64,000 nt of DNA from Agrypnia vestita (taxonomy: Eukaryota > Arthropoda > Insecta > Trichoptera > Phryganeidae). The DNA is taken from positions 1 through 64,000 of the forward strand of contig JADDOH010010095.1 of the NCBI GenBank assembly GCA_016648135.1, given 5' to 3'. Shown here piece after piece: positions 22,561-35,459 of this stretch. Under the pieces are notes generated by a model. It did not search any database. It was not told the DNA's origin and saw only the letters and a program-made list of their open reading frames with translations. The stretch's first letter is position 1, and each line of letters starts with the position of its first letter. The position numbers and the translations under genes were made by a program.

Positions 22561-23189
22561 GAAAATAAAAAACTTTTAAAATACAACATAGAAGAATAGA
22601 GCCAAAAATGTAACAATATATAGATAAATAATAATTATTTTAATATGTCAAACCACAAAGTTATTGCTTTCTACCAAAGTATAATAATTATTTTCATGTT
22701 GCTTGAGCTACATATTTGTACGCAGGTGTAAACCAATTAAATACATTTCTCACACATATGAAAATAAAAACACATTTTTTTTAGTTCTTGTTATTTAATT
22801 TTTGTGAGACGCGTTTCTGCTGATTAGGGTATCAATTTAATTATTTCACATTCAAGAACTTGCATTTATATGAAAACTATTGAAAGAAACAACTTTACAA
22901 TTTTAAGAAATGAAATTTGTTTTTGTATTTTGGCACGATTCTGAGAAACAATTTTGTTCAAACATTAACAATATTTTAATGAAAGGTGATATAGCAATAC
23001 CATTTAAATAAATAAGGTAGAGAGAGCATTTTTCATATTAATTATTAGTTTTTTATTCTAAATAAAATAATGAAAATTTTGTTTAAACCACACATAAATT
23101 TTGTTTTAAAAAATCTAACATGTTACGGGAGCGATGCTCCTTTCTTAAGAACAATACTAAAATTAATGAAGCTCGTTACTCCTGGAACA
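22561..23189. other. No recognisable gene
   Basis: AT-rich, nothing supportable. Confidence 0.4.
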
Positions 23190-23240
23190 TCCCGAAAAAG
23201 ATTTCCGTATCTATATAAGTAGCTTCGTCTCTTTGAGACT
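23190..23240 (-). repeat. Fragment of repeat A
   Basis: The complement reads AAGTCTCAAAGAGACGAAGC, then TACTTATATAG, matching the start of the repeat A copy at 36047. Confidence 0.5.
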
Positions 23241-24044
23241 TATGTAACTTATCTTAATTAATATGTACCCACATTATGTCTGATATTAAAAATATATACT
23301 GTGAATAGGAACTCGTGAATAAATATTAAATAAATAAATGCGAGCAATTTTTTAGGAAAATTTATTAGAAAACGAAAATATAAAATGAATATTTCTACAG
23401 CGATAGGTAAGTCCGACGGAAATATCCGATATTTAAAAATTTTCTGCACTTTCCCGCAATCAACACCGATTCGCGATACAAAATTTGATTACCTACTGAG
23501 AAATACAAAAATTTACATAGTCAAATTCGCTGAGTTTACGCGAAAATAAATATCACAAAATACTACAGGTCTGGTAATATATGCTAATTCGGCAGACGTA
23601 ACGAGGTTGTTTTGAAACCATCTGAAGATTCCCAAATCGTTGTAAGACGTCTTGAAATTTTATTACCTACTGCTCGGAGAAAATTCGTTTCAGTTTTAGA
23701 GAACGGTAGGTACTAACGTAGATAGCATACAAGATACCATATGTGTATGTAAATATTCAACGAGTAGCCGGTTTAATTTGGTTTACATTACAAATGCGAG
23801 ACATTGTGAATGTGAGACCGCAACACATCTGATCAGTATGTATTATTTAAAAATCGTTTAAATTTATGCAGAATGTTTGTATGTTGTCTTAGTCGCTATT
23901 TTGCACGTGCGAAAAATTAATTTACATAATTTACTTTACTTTGTTAAGACACTTAAAAAACATACGTATTACAGGGAAAATGCATTTTTTCTCTTCTTAT
24001 CAATGAAAATTTATTTGTCGCTGTATCTTTCCATCGATCCCTGA

Positions 24045-24260
24045 TTTCTGCCAAGTTAATTTCTTCTCGGTAGCCTCTGCATCTGTTCCAGATCCCTTCT
24101 GTTCCTGGTCATCATCTAATTTTTGTTTCTATCTATCATTTTACCACTGTGATTACTAATATGCTGTGCCGGAAGACATGACTCAAACATTTGAAACTTC
24201 TGTTCGCTCTCGTCCTCAGAATTAATCTATTTTGATCCCAGATTTATTTATTTCGTTTTC
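24045..24260 (-). pseudogene. Possible LINE ORF2 C-terminal remnant
   Basis: On the minus strand one frame gives EEINLAEIRDRWKD, recalling the (A)QDR..W... end of LINE ORF2 proteins. It is short and interrupted. Motif-level suspicion only. Confidence 0.3.
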
Positions 24261-25499
24261 TTTCCATCCAACTTATATGTATTACTAGGTTATATACTAT
24301 TATGGACTAGGTGCTGGAGAAGAATTATGGAAATTTATTGTAAAAATTATTTTTAAAATATAAGAGAAAAACTTTTGTTTTTTTAATTGATTTTATTCTC
24401 TTAAACCTGAAACTACATAAATGTAATAAAATGTCAAGACCGTGGAATTTGGTGGGTCAACTCTTGCATGCTGATTGGCGTGTCACACTCATTAATGCTA
24501 TTGTTGTGATTCCAGCGTAATTCCAGCAAGTTACGTATGTTACAGACAGACAACGAAATCATTATATTTATATGAGGCACCAGTGGTCATATCCTCAAAA
24601 ACGGCAAAGTGGCTCAGAAAACTGTACATACTAAGAAGATTCTTAGCACCCGTAAAAAACCGAAAACATTTGTATGGAAAAAATGTTGAAACATATAGCC
24701 TGGGCACACGTTTTAAAATATCTGGGGTTATTTAAAAAAACTCATTCTGAAACTTTGAATGCTTTTTACCCTTTTCAAGAAGTTCTACGCCAGAAAAATG
24801 AAAGGAAACCTTTGAAAGAAACGAAAATAAATGTTAACTTAGATATAGGTTTAATGTTTTATTCATACTTTTTCATCCGGAAGTGGAACCCATGATAAGG
24901 CTTCTTTTATTCGACCAATATTTGAAAGTTTTGTAAAGGTCGGAAACATTTCTCCGATTCCGATTTTTAAACCATATAATATTACGGTTCATTTTTATAC
25001 AGAGATATTTCTAAAATACATTTCAATATAGTTTTGTGCCATGAAAATATTTTTTCTGGCTCCCAAGGAATCCACATAAGTCCACAAAGTCTGTTTCTGA
25101 TATAGATTTACTATTCATTTATAACAAATCCCTCAATGTTTTTATTTGAATATTGTTATATTACTACGCGGTGCTCGCAATCCATCACACGGTGTTTCCA
25201 TAGGGGATAAAATACTTCATAAGCACATAATTTTTTACTTCCATATTCATGCATCTTTACTGAGGTTTATTCGTTATTTTGGCTGTTGAAATTGTCTTAT
25301 AATTATTATAATGGATTTCTTTATATTTTTTAAACAAAAACAATTATTACTTTATGATTCAGAATATTTTGAGTTTGTTCAAATCTTTCAGAACAGTGCT
25401 GGATTTATGTCATAGAGACATTATTAATCAATTAATGCAAGTATTCGGATGAATTTCATTACACACAATAAAGTATATTGCTCTCAAAATTCCGTAAAA
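24261..25499. other. No recognisable gene
   Basis: AT-rich, with short chance frames only. Confidence 0.4.
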
Positions 25500-25860
25500 A
25501 ATCAATGTAGATTTTCTCATTAGCGACATCTGTGGGGATTTAGGGGAATGAAAATGGCTTTGTACAGGCCGCATGGAAAAGGTGCTTATTACTCATATAT
25601 GAAAGCTTTCCACGCAATTTGAACATATATACAACTTCCAAAAAAATGAATAAGCATGGTATATTCTATCATGGGTGGAAATGGCGAATGTTACAATTGT
25701 GTAAAGTGATCACTTAAGCCAACCATAAAAAGATAGGTCATAAGTCCTATTACACCCAAATGACTTCTATACCTACTTTCCCATAATTAATACAGTTTCG
25801 TCTCTGTGAGATATCTATAATATACATTTATTACTTTATGGTTTGGATATTTCTGAAGAA
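25500..25860 (-). repeat. Repeat A, minus-strand copy
   Basis: The complement contains ATCTCACAGAGACGAAACTG, then GGCTTAAGTGATCACTTTAC, then TTTTTTGGAAGTTGTATATA, in the same order as the plus copies at 33020 and 36040. It lacks the TTAA element found in the 6-kb copy. Confidence 0.75.
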
Positions 25861-26800
25861 TGGAGTGTACAAATGTGTAAGTATGTGAGATCTATAACTG
25901 CCCCCAAAAGCAGTTATACCCTCGTGCTCGTGTAGGTAAGTGTACCGCGAAGCCTTTCTTGGTTAATGTATGAGTATTATCAGGTAGTTAGGGCAATAAG
26001 GTAAATTGATTAGAAACTTATGATTTACACTGAATGCTTACTTTTAATGCTAATTAACAAAGTTTTATTGAGATATACTGACTAGAAAATTCTAAAAATA
26101 ATGTTTTCAATAGAAAAATTATTTTTCACTAAGATGTTAAACTTTAGTTAGAATGATTTATCATTTTATCATCAAATTCGGAAAATGGGATTTGAAATGG
26201 AAAAAATAAATTTTCGCTACAAGTATCGCATTGTTTGCCTTAATAATTTTCAAACAATGCAGTATTTCCAACTCCTTCATCAAATTTTTGATATAAAAAA
26301 TACAAATTATCAATTAATTCATTATTTAGATAAAAAAAACAATTTAATGTTCAATTGGGATAAAATAATTAAAATTATACATAACCAAGAAAGTTCCCAC
26401 AGCAAATATATTTAATATTGACATATAATACATTGCACAATTTACATTTATTGAATTACATATATTATGGTATCCTATAATTTAGCAGATCTCAATAAAA
26501 TTAGAAAATAGAATGTACATAATGAAAAATCTTCATTTAATACTTATAACCAATACCTAGATAGGATTGTGTTATTTTATTTCTATTTTAGAGGACTTTT
26601 CAAATAATTCAGGCAAAATAACAGAATTTTGTTAGGTTTTTGGAATAAAATATCAAACTTAAGCAGTCGGTTGCATTGCATATAAGTTAAATAAAATAAT
26701 AAGAGGTCAATAAAGACAGTAATTAATTAAAATTTATATTTAAAAAAAGAACGTGAAAAAAAACATTTTCGTAGGTAGCCCTACGTAAACAGCGTCAGTG
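25861..26800. other. No recognisable gene
   Basis: AT-rich; the plus-strand frame at 26185-26415 has biased composition (Asn, Ile, Lys) expected from AT content. Confidence 0.4.
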
Positions 26801-26804
26801 AGAT

Positions 26805-27038
26805 TTACTGGGAGTCAGGGCCTGGCTGGTGGCTGGGGAGGGTTCCTTGCGCTGGCGGCTGGTTGGGGCTGGTGGGGTGAGGAGGTGGTGATGCAGCGGG
26901 CTGGATGTTCTGGCTCTGGTGACCTTGACCCGATTCCCCGGGAGTGGAAGTTTCCTGGATGACCTGACGTATTCCACAACCATCCTCGAATAAAGTGCCA
27001 GCTGCATTTTTTGTAATCGTCGCGAACTCTTTGTGTTT
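26805..27038 (-). CDS. Candidate terminal exon of an unidentified host gene
   Basis: This 234-base block is clearly richer in G+C than its flanks. Read on the minus strand from 27038 it begins just after a plausible acceptor (CTCATTTTCTTTACCGAG, pyrimidine-rich and ending AG). It encodes 77 residues in phase 0 and ends with TAA at 26805-26807. It starts KHKEFATITKNAAGTLFEDG and continues CGIRQVIQETSTPGESGQ. The C-terminal half is Pro/Gln/Ser-rich (SPPPHPTSPNQPPAQGT), as in the disordered tails of transcription factors and signalling proteins. I do not recognise the family. Both other minus frames are also open: one from an ATG at 27097 spans 100 codons and ends SQALTPSKSH, so the frame choice rests on the splice-site fit and natural composition. 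The earlier exons would lie at higher coordinates or outside the window. Confidence 0.45.
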   Translation of the reverse strand, partial: KHKEFATITKNAAGTLFEDGCGIRQVIQETSTPGESGQGHQSQNIQPAASPPPHPTSPNQPPAQGTLPSHQPGPDSQ

Positions 27039-27099
27039 CTCGGTAAAGAAAATGAGGTGTTTTTTTTTTTATATTTGTGTATAGGTTTTTGTTCCATTG

Positions 27100-29815
27100 A
27101 AAGAGCCTTGCTCTTTAAAATGGTGAGTTATTATTATATAAGTTTAAAAATTAAAGTACTAGTTGAATATAATAATATTTTAGCTATGTAACAGCAGATC
27201 TAATCCCCTTACTTAAGCAAGAATAATACGAATATCGACCAAAGAAATATTCAAACAATTTTTTACAGTAAAAACTGTAAAAAAGATTGCTTGAATAAAG
27301 GTTAGTTAATCATCATATTTCAATGTCCTCCTTTAAATATTTACACAACTACAAACAGGGGCAGAGAATTTATATTTTGAAACAGAATTAACTTAGACAG
27401 CCAATATTAGATTTGAACTTCTGACATATGCTATCTAATTCAAATGTCATTACCAAACCATTGCACACGTCAGGCTTTATATTCGGATAGCCGAATTTAT
27501 GACAGGGTAATGTTTCATTTTTTACTCACGTACCTATTACAGAATTTTTGGAATACTTATAGAATTCACACACGAAAATTTTATAATAAATTTTAGAATT
27601 CACAGGAGAAAATTTATTTTTTTCAGTAGGCTGGATTTTATAAGCCAATGCTATAATACTAAAGATATACAATTAAAAGATTACTTATTATAATTTAAGT
27701 CAAATATGAAAAGTTCATCCAAGAATGTGCAAAACATTGATATATGAATATATATAATTAACGATAAATTATCACAATATTTTTTTTCCTAATTATATTA
27801 TTCAAGTCTTATTTATCTTCACAAGCTGGAAACGAAATTATCGTAAGTTTACTTTTTATTCATAACATCTCAATCATAAAGCGAGAAACAATAAAAACTC
27901 TCTAAAGGTGGGCTCTGGTATGATAATTACACAAATTAATTTGTTTGGAATTTCTAAGAAAATAATGATCAGTTTGCAACATCAATTCGAATGTATAAAT
28001 AATATCACTCTGGAATGTCAATTCTACAATTTATTTTCAAAATATATTATGTAGAAAGAAAATGCAATATTCGATATCGCATTTTCAGCCAAAATGTAAA
28101 AAATATTTTCTATTCAAAATGAATGAAGAAAACTTCCCCGAACTTTTTGCTACTCGCTTCGAGACATCTGTATACACGATAAGTCTTCCCTGAGAAAGAT
28201 GTTGATTTAACGGACTTGGGATATAAAAAATATTTTATTATATTTGTAATTAATTGACATTTAAATAATTGTAATATTCATGACATTTTAGTGAAGCAGC
28301 GTTTAAAAACATTACTTATATAATATTTTCATTTTTTTTGTATTTGATTTTTTTATAAAACGAAATAAGCCCCGCGATCAGCAAGGTTGTGTAAGTTTTT
28401 CAATAGCAGTGGCGGATCGCCCGGGGTCGCGCTATTTATAACCCGGACATGATAGTGAAATGAGTACAAACAATGATCTGTTGAGAAGACCTGAACATAA
28501 TTTTTGTGAATTTGTAAAAGTTAATGCAGATAGCCAACGACCAAACCATCTCAGTGAATCTTTCTTTATTCGCTACATCCGGCGTTACACTAACTTCTAA
28601 TTTGTTTATTCTAACTCTATTGACCAAGAATTTTCCATGCCTTAGCAATGCGCCTTAGAGCCCGCGTTTCCATTCAGTGTACTTTCTTTAATTTTTTTGC
28701 CGATTCTTGGCATTTTTCCATACAATAAACGAATTTATTTCTAACCATTTTTCAATTCCAAATTATCCAATTTGATACCAAAATTATTTTCGTGTAAAAT
28801 TAAATAACCCATTTTCCAATTAAGAGCATGGAAATTTTCCGATGAGTTATTTTAAAATTATAAAAAAATAGAAGTGAAGTAAATTTAAAATTTTATAACA
28901 ATAAACAAATGTATTATATTTGCAATAAATATTTTTTTATCAATTTTCTTGTTTTGATGTATTTGAGAGGGATCCAAGTACATTCACTTATAAACAAATG
29001 AGTAAACATTTACTTATTACCAAAAAGTAATAAATATAACAAAATTATTTTGCTACATACCTAGGAACATTCTTCTTATTTACATCGTTATGGCATATAT
29101 TCATTTTATTTAATGTTACTTTATGTTCTAAACATGATCTTTCGACAATTTACCTTTGTTATCACCAAAAAGATCAAAATACGCTCTAACTATTTAACAA
29201 AGCATTAGAAAATGACAACATGTACTTTTCAACAAATTATTTTAAATAAAAGCAAATATCTAATCTGTTAAAATAATTTTGAATATGAAAAATTGAGACA
29301 AATCGACATATCTTTAAAGCAGGTACATGGACACTTCTATCCAATTTTTGGAAGGAAGATCAAAAGTATAACTTATAAAGAAATTGATCTTTAATCATTT
29401 GGGCACGAATGATAAAAAAATATTTAGCTGTAAAATATAAAATAACAAAAATCATGTTTTATTTTCTTTTGATTATTTCTTTTATCGCAAAAAATACTAC
29501 TCCATTTGCAGAATTTTTTACGCCTCATTTTCATAAAAGCTTTTTGAAATTCTATGATAATGAAGTCTGTCTTTTTCAAAAATATTTTATTTTCTAAATT
29601 ACATGAAAATGACGCACGAGAATACCCGCAGTACATGTATCGTTATGTAGGATGAAATAAGAGAAGAGAAGTAATGATGATAAAGAATGAAATGTTGAAT
29701 GTTGTTTCATTATGGTGAGGTTTTCATGCAGAGAATATGGCGGGGAGACGGTTTCCGAGTACCTTCTACAAAACTTCAATCAATTTGAAATGATGGACGT
29801 CCTCCAAATCAATAG
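27100..29815. other. No recognisable gene
   Basis: AT-rich sequence. A short GC-rich patch near 28368-28442 and a minus-strand frame at 28436-28648 have no identifiable signal. Confidence 0.4.
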
Positions 29816-29863
29816 AGTAAAGCCGTTATAATTCTTGTGTATATAAATTATAACGGCTTTACT
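29816..29863. repeat. Perfect 18-bp hairpin, 12-base loop
   Basis: AGTAAAGCCGTTATAATT at 29816-29833 is the exact complement of 29846-29863. Confidence 0.95.
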
Positions 29864-31188
29864 GAAATGAAATGCAGGAACTATCGAGTCGTCAATCATT
29901 TAAGGACAATTGAATAACTTTGTGAAGGAATTCTGATTGAGTAAGATATTAAAAAGATAACAAGGAAATGCATGTAACGAATTTTATTAAGTGTTGTAAA
30001 TTGTGCCAAAACTAGATCTAGGAATGTTTAGAATATCGAGATCTAATATTTTAGATAAATGATGGTATATATATTTTTTTACTTAAAATAAAGATGATAA
30101 TGATATATATTGTGATTTAACTATATTGCGATAAGATAAAATGAAATATAATTGACATGTATTGCAGTGTTTTATATAATATATGAACTATAATAAGAAT
30201 AATAAAATCAAATAACTATGATATAAAAAGCTATTACAAATTAATTGCCATTCAATATTACACGTAGTATGACAGCTGTTACCAGCTGTATTATGACTAT
30301 TTTGATATCTTCTGCATCCAGTTTTTCCAAGAATTTTATTATTACCTTATGTATTGAGTTTCTGAGGGGTCTACTCCAATTGAAAATCTCGACAGAACGA
30401 CTTAGACAATATAATAAATGTATACGTGTTTAATATATGTGTGTATAATATATGTGAATTCATAATACATGTAAATTAATTATATGGTAATTATTGCATA
30501 GAACTCTATTATTCAAAAAATAATTCAAACCTAGCCCTATCAATATTTGATTTAGCATACCAGGAGGTGTTACAGCTATTGTGTTAATAGTCTGTGGTTC
30601 GGTGTGAAGGCTTTGGCTTGCTAGGAATCTGGTAGACTCTGAGTAGCACCCCTTCGCGGAATGATTCAATCAATAATCACTTAATAATAATAGGCGCTGA
30701 AAATATAAATTGATAACCATTGTTACTGTTAATTAATCTAGACATTGAGAATTCCAAACTATTATTCAAAATTAAGGCATAATGACAAATTAAACTTTTC
30801 TTTAACAGGGCAATTTTAAGAATATAAAGATCAAACTACAAATAACACAGACACCAACGATTGTCCTACGTGGGTGTGAAGCTTAGTGTTTCACAAGGTT
30901 TCGAGGGCTTTCCCATTTTTGCTGCATTACCATACGTTGGAGTAGGACATTTCCTAGTAGGACATACTTTGGAAATGTCCTGGTAAGCGTAGTCGAGCGA
31001 TCGTCAGTAATGACGAGAAGACCCGACAGCAGTAACAAGGAGCAAGTGACGTTCTAATATTTAGAAGGGAATGTCAACTCAAATATAATGGAAACACAGG
31101 TAAAAACAAGATTGACTCAAGCTAACAAATGTAGGTATGCTCTAAACAATATATCAAAAATAAAAGTCGTAAATCCAAAAGCATTATT
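29864..31188. other. No recognisable gene; small inverted repeat
   Basis: AT-rich. GGACATTTCC at 30945-30954 pairs with GGAAATGTCC at 30971-30980. No other supportable feature. Confidence 0.45.
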
Positions 31189-31430
31189 GTGATGTTCTTT
31201 TCCTTTTATTTAGGAAAGGAACCTCTTGAATCTGCGTTGACAATGTTTCACTTGACGATGGCGTTGCCTCTATATACCACCTCTCTATTGCAAAAATACT
31301 CCGGTCCTTTTTCCTTCTGGATCCCAATCAAGAGAAATCCGTTTTTCGGCTGCACCAGTGATATGTTCTCTTCCTTTTACTTGGTGGAGAACAGTGTAGA
31401 AAATCAGGGATCCAGATAACTCGGTGTTCT
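31189..31430 (-). pseudogene. Probable LINE ORF2 C-terminal remnant
   Basis: On the minus strand one frame reads AEKRISLDWDPEGKRTGVFL. This recalls the ITKQALDWNPQGKR.RGRP block near the C-terminus of many insect LINE proteins. The expected RGRP is degraded and stops follow, so it is a dead fragment. Confidence is limited because the match is about 15 residues. Confidence 0.45.
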
Positions 31431-32984
31431 GCTTTGAATATGATTCAAACAATGGACTTTATATAACAATGGAGATCACGCGACAATATCAGACTGGTTA
31501 TGGATGGCTTTACAAGTTATTACTGACGCGGTGGCTTTTAATTGTAAGAGAGCGCGTCCCTATTTATACCCATTTTCTCGCTCTTACTATTTGTCTCTCT
31601 CATTCATTCTGACAGACATTCATCCGAATATATTACAACCAGATGCATTACAATTTTATTGGAACAATTGTATTACATGGCAGCAAAATACGCTACGTAA
31701 GTTTTTGGTGCCGTCAGCTTCAGTTTTGTACATTTATTGTAAATTTTTTACGTAAATTGAAATGTATGGACAGAAGACTGACGGGTAGTTTGCCTGGCGT
31801 ACTGATTAATGTTTGTTACGAATCTTTTTATGTAACTGTGAGGAGAATTCGTATAAATCAGCTGTGCTAAATATGAACAGCTGCTAAGTGGTATCAAGTC
31901 AATCAATAAATTCGCTAATAAATATACATTTTCCGTAGCAGGCTGTTATTGAAAAATGGGTCCTTAAACTGACTACTAAGTAGTTTCACTTCTGATCAAA
32001 TTATGCTTTCTGGTGCATAATAGCCAGCGCTCTGCTTCTTGTGCACTTCTGCCACAAGCTCCAAACTTTGGCATTTTGTGTGGCGGGACCAGTTACGTGG
32101 AACAAGTTAAAGGAGAGCTTCGGATAAATCTAAAGTCTTCTTAAATATAATTTTGTAAAATGTATTTTAATTATTAAATAAAATAAAAATTTAAAAAGAT
32201 GGAAAATAGACAATTTAATTTTTTTCAATGTGAATTTTAGAACTCTATTGTTGCTTGTTGTTGGAATTTTTTACATACAAAATGCATAATATTTTGTACA
32301 AACTTTATTTCTATAGGTATTATACTATATATATTTACAAATAATTTAATCAGGTAAAAAGCTTTTGTGCACTTTTTATTGGGAAACAGTTCTGTATAGT
32401 ATACAACAGAGTAAGTTTTCCATGTCCGTAGTAGGACAGGCTATAAATAATAATCTCATGAATATTATTCAAATGCATATTTGAGATTGAAATGATCATA
32501 GTAATAATTATATCGAGGTAATTTATTTACAATGATACTTGCTTATAAAACTTTATTCGTAAAAACCAAACGGTTTGAGGAATAATTATTTCCTTCATTA
32601 GGGTAATAACAAACTCAGCAAAACCTAAGCATAATATTATTACCTTTTGTAAACATAAGTCTTTTGTTTAAATAATTTTAACAAACAATTATAATACATG
32701 TGTATAAAAATATAAAAAAATTAGTATAATGAGAGTTATGGAAAGATAATTTTATATTTGCCAATTATATTTTGGATTTTTTGGAATTTAGTTGCTTATT
32801 TATGATTTTTTGGTTAATTTTACACACCTAACTCATTTTAACGACTCGAAATTATCCATTAGAAGGTATCATTATTTAAATTTAGAATATATACCCAATT
32901 GTCCATCAAAAAAACTATCAACTGATTCGAAAGTTCTGAAATACCTGAAATTAGGTTTTTTTTATGGGAAAGTAGATATGGAAG
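31431..32984. other. No recognisable gene
   Basis: Overlapping plus frames at 31424-31870 show no conserved motif. The remainder is AT-rich. Confidence 0.4.
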
Positions 32985-33120
32985 TCTTTGGGTATTCAAA
33001 GGGCTTACGACCTAATGTACGGCTGACTTAAGTTATCACTTCACACAATGTAACGTTCACACTTCCACTCATGACGGAATACCACGTCTATCAAATTTTT
33101 GGAAGTTGTATATATATTTA
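32985..33120 (+). repeat. Repeat A copy (partial)
   Basis: GGCTGACTTAAGTTATCACT, then ACACAATGTAACGTTCAC, then TTTTTGGAAGTTGTATATAT. It shows the unoccupied TTAA site that is filled at 6327-7189. Confidence 0.75.
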
Positions 33121-33645
33121 AAATTTACATATTAATGTATTATTTGTTTCGTATATGTGTTGCAATAATCTTTAGTGCAACCGGCATCCAAAGCTTTTCA
33201 ATTCCCCACAAATAACCAAGATGAAACCAATGAGATATCCATTTTTCTTTTTTTTTATTAGTGGTTATTTAATAGGCTGGATAATCCCCGGCCCAGCAAA
33301 CTCGAAGGCGGAAACATCGTATGTGCATGACTCGCCAAAAATATGGTACATATAGGTTTTAGCAAAGACGCGAACCATGTGTACCTATAAAACAGATTAT
33401 AGGGTGCAGAATATATTTTCTAAAATACATTTTCTTCAGGTACACCGGCTTTTTTTCCGAGACCGGTGACATCCGATATGGTGTAGTGGCTAAGATACCT
33501 GGCTCTCAATTATTTAATTATGTTGTCGCTAAAGGTATACTGTCATCAAAGAACAGTATCGCATTTAGTTTTACGCGCAAGTGCCAGGGTTTAAATTAGT
33601 ATCATTAACTGCTGGCAGGGGAAATATGAAAAAAATGTTATAATA

Positions 33646-34351
33646 CAGTCGAACTCGGATATTAGGAGATCCCGGCTATAATGAGAAAAACTGTGAATTC
33701 ATTTTGATTTGCACATATTCCCATACAATCGGTCTCGGCTATAAGGAGCGCGATTCCCGGATATACGGAGCAAATTTTAGAAACTCTGCAAACATATTTG
33801 CTTGGGTTGCAGAAAAAAGACAAATACGTACTCATAACAATGAACTTTTCACTTTGCTTTTAAAGCGGCTCGCACTTAATTAGGGTTCATTTTATGATGT
33901 ACACAAACTTGTGTCCGAAAATCCCACGTGCGCAAGCAATAGTTTACTAAAGGTCGAGAATATTGGTCATATAACTCCGATTATTGGGGGTTTCCAAAAT
34001 GTTTATGGTGACAGTTTATTTGATGCAGTTTACTGGATTAGCATTTAAAAGCCTAACCAGTTAAACGCGATTTGTTCTATCGGAAACATGTTCACTAACA
34101 AACGAAAGTGTCTCTACGTTCGCGAAAAAGTCAAATTATCAGCGTCAAAAAGTCTGTAAAAAGTTTTCACAATCATTTTCTACAGTTTCATCGCTCTGGA
34201 AAGATAAGGATGTTTATTTAGCTGCTCTTGCAAATAACATCACACAATCAAAAAAAATTGTGAAAAAAGTGAATCCCGGATATAAGGAGTCCCGGCTATA
34301 AGGAGCAAATTTAGTTGGTCCCGTCGTGTTCGTTATAACCGAGTTCGACTG
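33646..34351 (+). mobile_element. Tigger/pogo-like element, internally deleted, 706 bp
   Basis: It begins CAGTCGAACTCGGATATTAG and ends CGAGTTCGACTG, the inverted match of the start. TA dinucleotides lie on both sides (33644-33645 and 34352-34353). The word CCCGG(A/C)TATAAGGAG repeats near both ends (33680, 33750, 34273, 34290) as subterminal binding-like sites. Inside is a broken CENP-B-type helix-turn-helix region. These traits fit the Tc1/mariner superfamily, pogo/Tigger branch. The sister repeat at 50540-51115 lacks the insertion. Confidence 0.85.
34088..34276 (+). pseudogene. CENP-B-like N-terminal DNA-binding fragment of a Tigger transposase
   Basis: From the ATG at 34088 the frame reads MFTNKRKCLYVREKVKLSA, like the KRK.L(T/S)...EK..I start of pogo/CENP-B proteins. 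It hits a stop after KSL. In another frame the text resumes as FSTVSSLWKDKDVYLAALAN, matching the (V)S.STVS.IWK.K..I end of the first helix-turn-helix, then NITQSKKIVKKVN. The frame is therefore broken, and the DDE catalytic domain is gone. Confidence 0.7.
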
Positions 34352-34511
34352 TATTTTGATATACCATTTCACGGGTGTCGGCTATAAGTAATTAAATATT
34401 TCGTCTGATGTCGGCTATAAATACTTACTTAATCTTTAGGAACCGGCATGTACCGCCATTTTGACGGGTAAAAGCTAGTAATATAATATAGATTTCACTT
34501 TTAAAATAAGA

Positions 34512-35024
34512 TTGCAGTTGCAGCCCATTGGTTGTTGTAACGTAAAAATTGTAATTTTCAATTTACTGAATCGAATTCCAAGTTGGGGAGGTACTTACAA
34601 AACCACATTAAAACCAGCTATAACGGCACAAAAAACCTTGCTCCGAGTCATTAATAAGAAACCATTCACATACCAATCAGACAGACTATTCAGAGAATTT
34701 AATGTACTGGACGTTAGACAGCTGTTCGTTAAGTCTAGCCTCATCTTCTACATTAAAAACACAAACCACCTAACAGCAACCAGTAACTCGCATTCACATA
34801 ATACTAGACAAGCATTACGAAACCTTGACGAAATACCAAAAACTAAGACAACACATGGACAGAAAAATTACTCATACATAGGGCCTAAAATATTTAACAT
34901 ATTTAAAACAGACTTCCCGGAAATCAGAATATACTCAATTAATAAAATAAAAGCTTTAGCAAACAACTGGCTTACCTCCAAAGGTAGAACAGCAACTGAA
35001 AATTTACTTACTGTAATTGCGTAA
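34512..35024 (+). pseudogene. LINE ORF2 C-terminal remnant, copy 2
   Basis: From about 34565 the frame reads NRIPSWGGTYKTTLKPAITA, then QKTLLRVINKKPFTYQSDRL, FREFNVLDVRQLF, and ends ENLLTVIA. It aligns with the end of the LINE at 36609 (TVSWGGAACTILDSLSKAQK, RVLHKKPFRFPSEELFRECH, VLDINQTYLL, NLLKAII). The two are diverged subfamilies of one group. This copy starts after the reverse transcriptase catalytic core, so it is 5'-truncated. Residues 1-17 probably are not native. It sits just after the Helitron-like 3' end. Confidence 0.8.
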
Positions 35025-35459
35025 TAATGTCTTTAAATAAAAATATATACCTATATAAATTAATTAATTAATTAAGGAAAATAAAAAAATAATCTTAAAC
35101 AAAACTTTAACCCTTTTTACATTAAACAATTATTCTACACATATTTACACTTGGACTTATGACTAACTCAACTTTCACTAACATTCCACTTGATACTCTA
35201 TAGATACATAATAACTACCTTATGAAAATAAATACTACTGACGAACTCGAAAAAATATTATAATTGTGTGCTATAACGCCACTCTGGGACAGGCGTAGCC
35301 TAGTAGAGTGGCATAATCCACAAATTAAACAAAACAAAAAAATGTGTAAATTATCTTATGTTTTATCTTATGTTTTACTGTTAAATTAGTATTAAGTATC
35401 TTATTTGTAAACAAGGATTTTTAAATAAATAAAAAATAAAAAAAAATAAAAAAAAAAGA
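35025..35459 (+). repeat. 3' region and A-rich tail of LINE copy 2
   Basis: Non-coding sequence follows the stop. A small hairpin, GCCACTCT (35278-35285) with AGAGTGGC (35305-35312), encloses GGGACAGGCGTAGCC. The stretch ends in an (AAATAAAA)n-like tail at 35423-35459. Confidence 0.6.

Larger units (their letters stand above)
33280..34478 (+). mobile_element. Helitron-like repeat 'H2' copy with nested Tigger
   Basis: Blocks in this span align in order with 50540-51115: CGCGAACCATGTGTACCTAT, GGTGTAGTGGCTAAGATACC, GCCAGGGTTTAAATTAGTA, GGTGTCGGCTATAA, and a final GACGGGTAAAAGCTAG followed by T. An end of CTAG|T is the form of Helitron 3' ends. The 5' end was not located. The unit is interrupted by a TA-flanked element at 33646-34351. 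The tRNA-like core has lost its B-box half compared with the 50-kb copy. Confidence 0.6.

Noticed and set aside
31504..31870. Overlapping plus frames of 75-83 codons
   Set aside because: Mutually overlapping with biased composition and no family signal.
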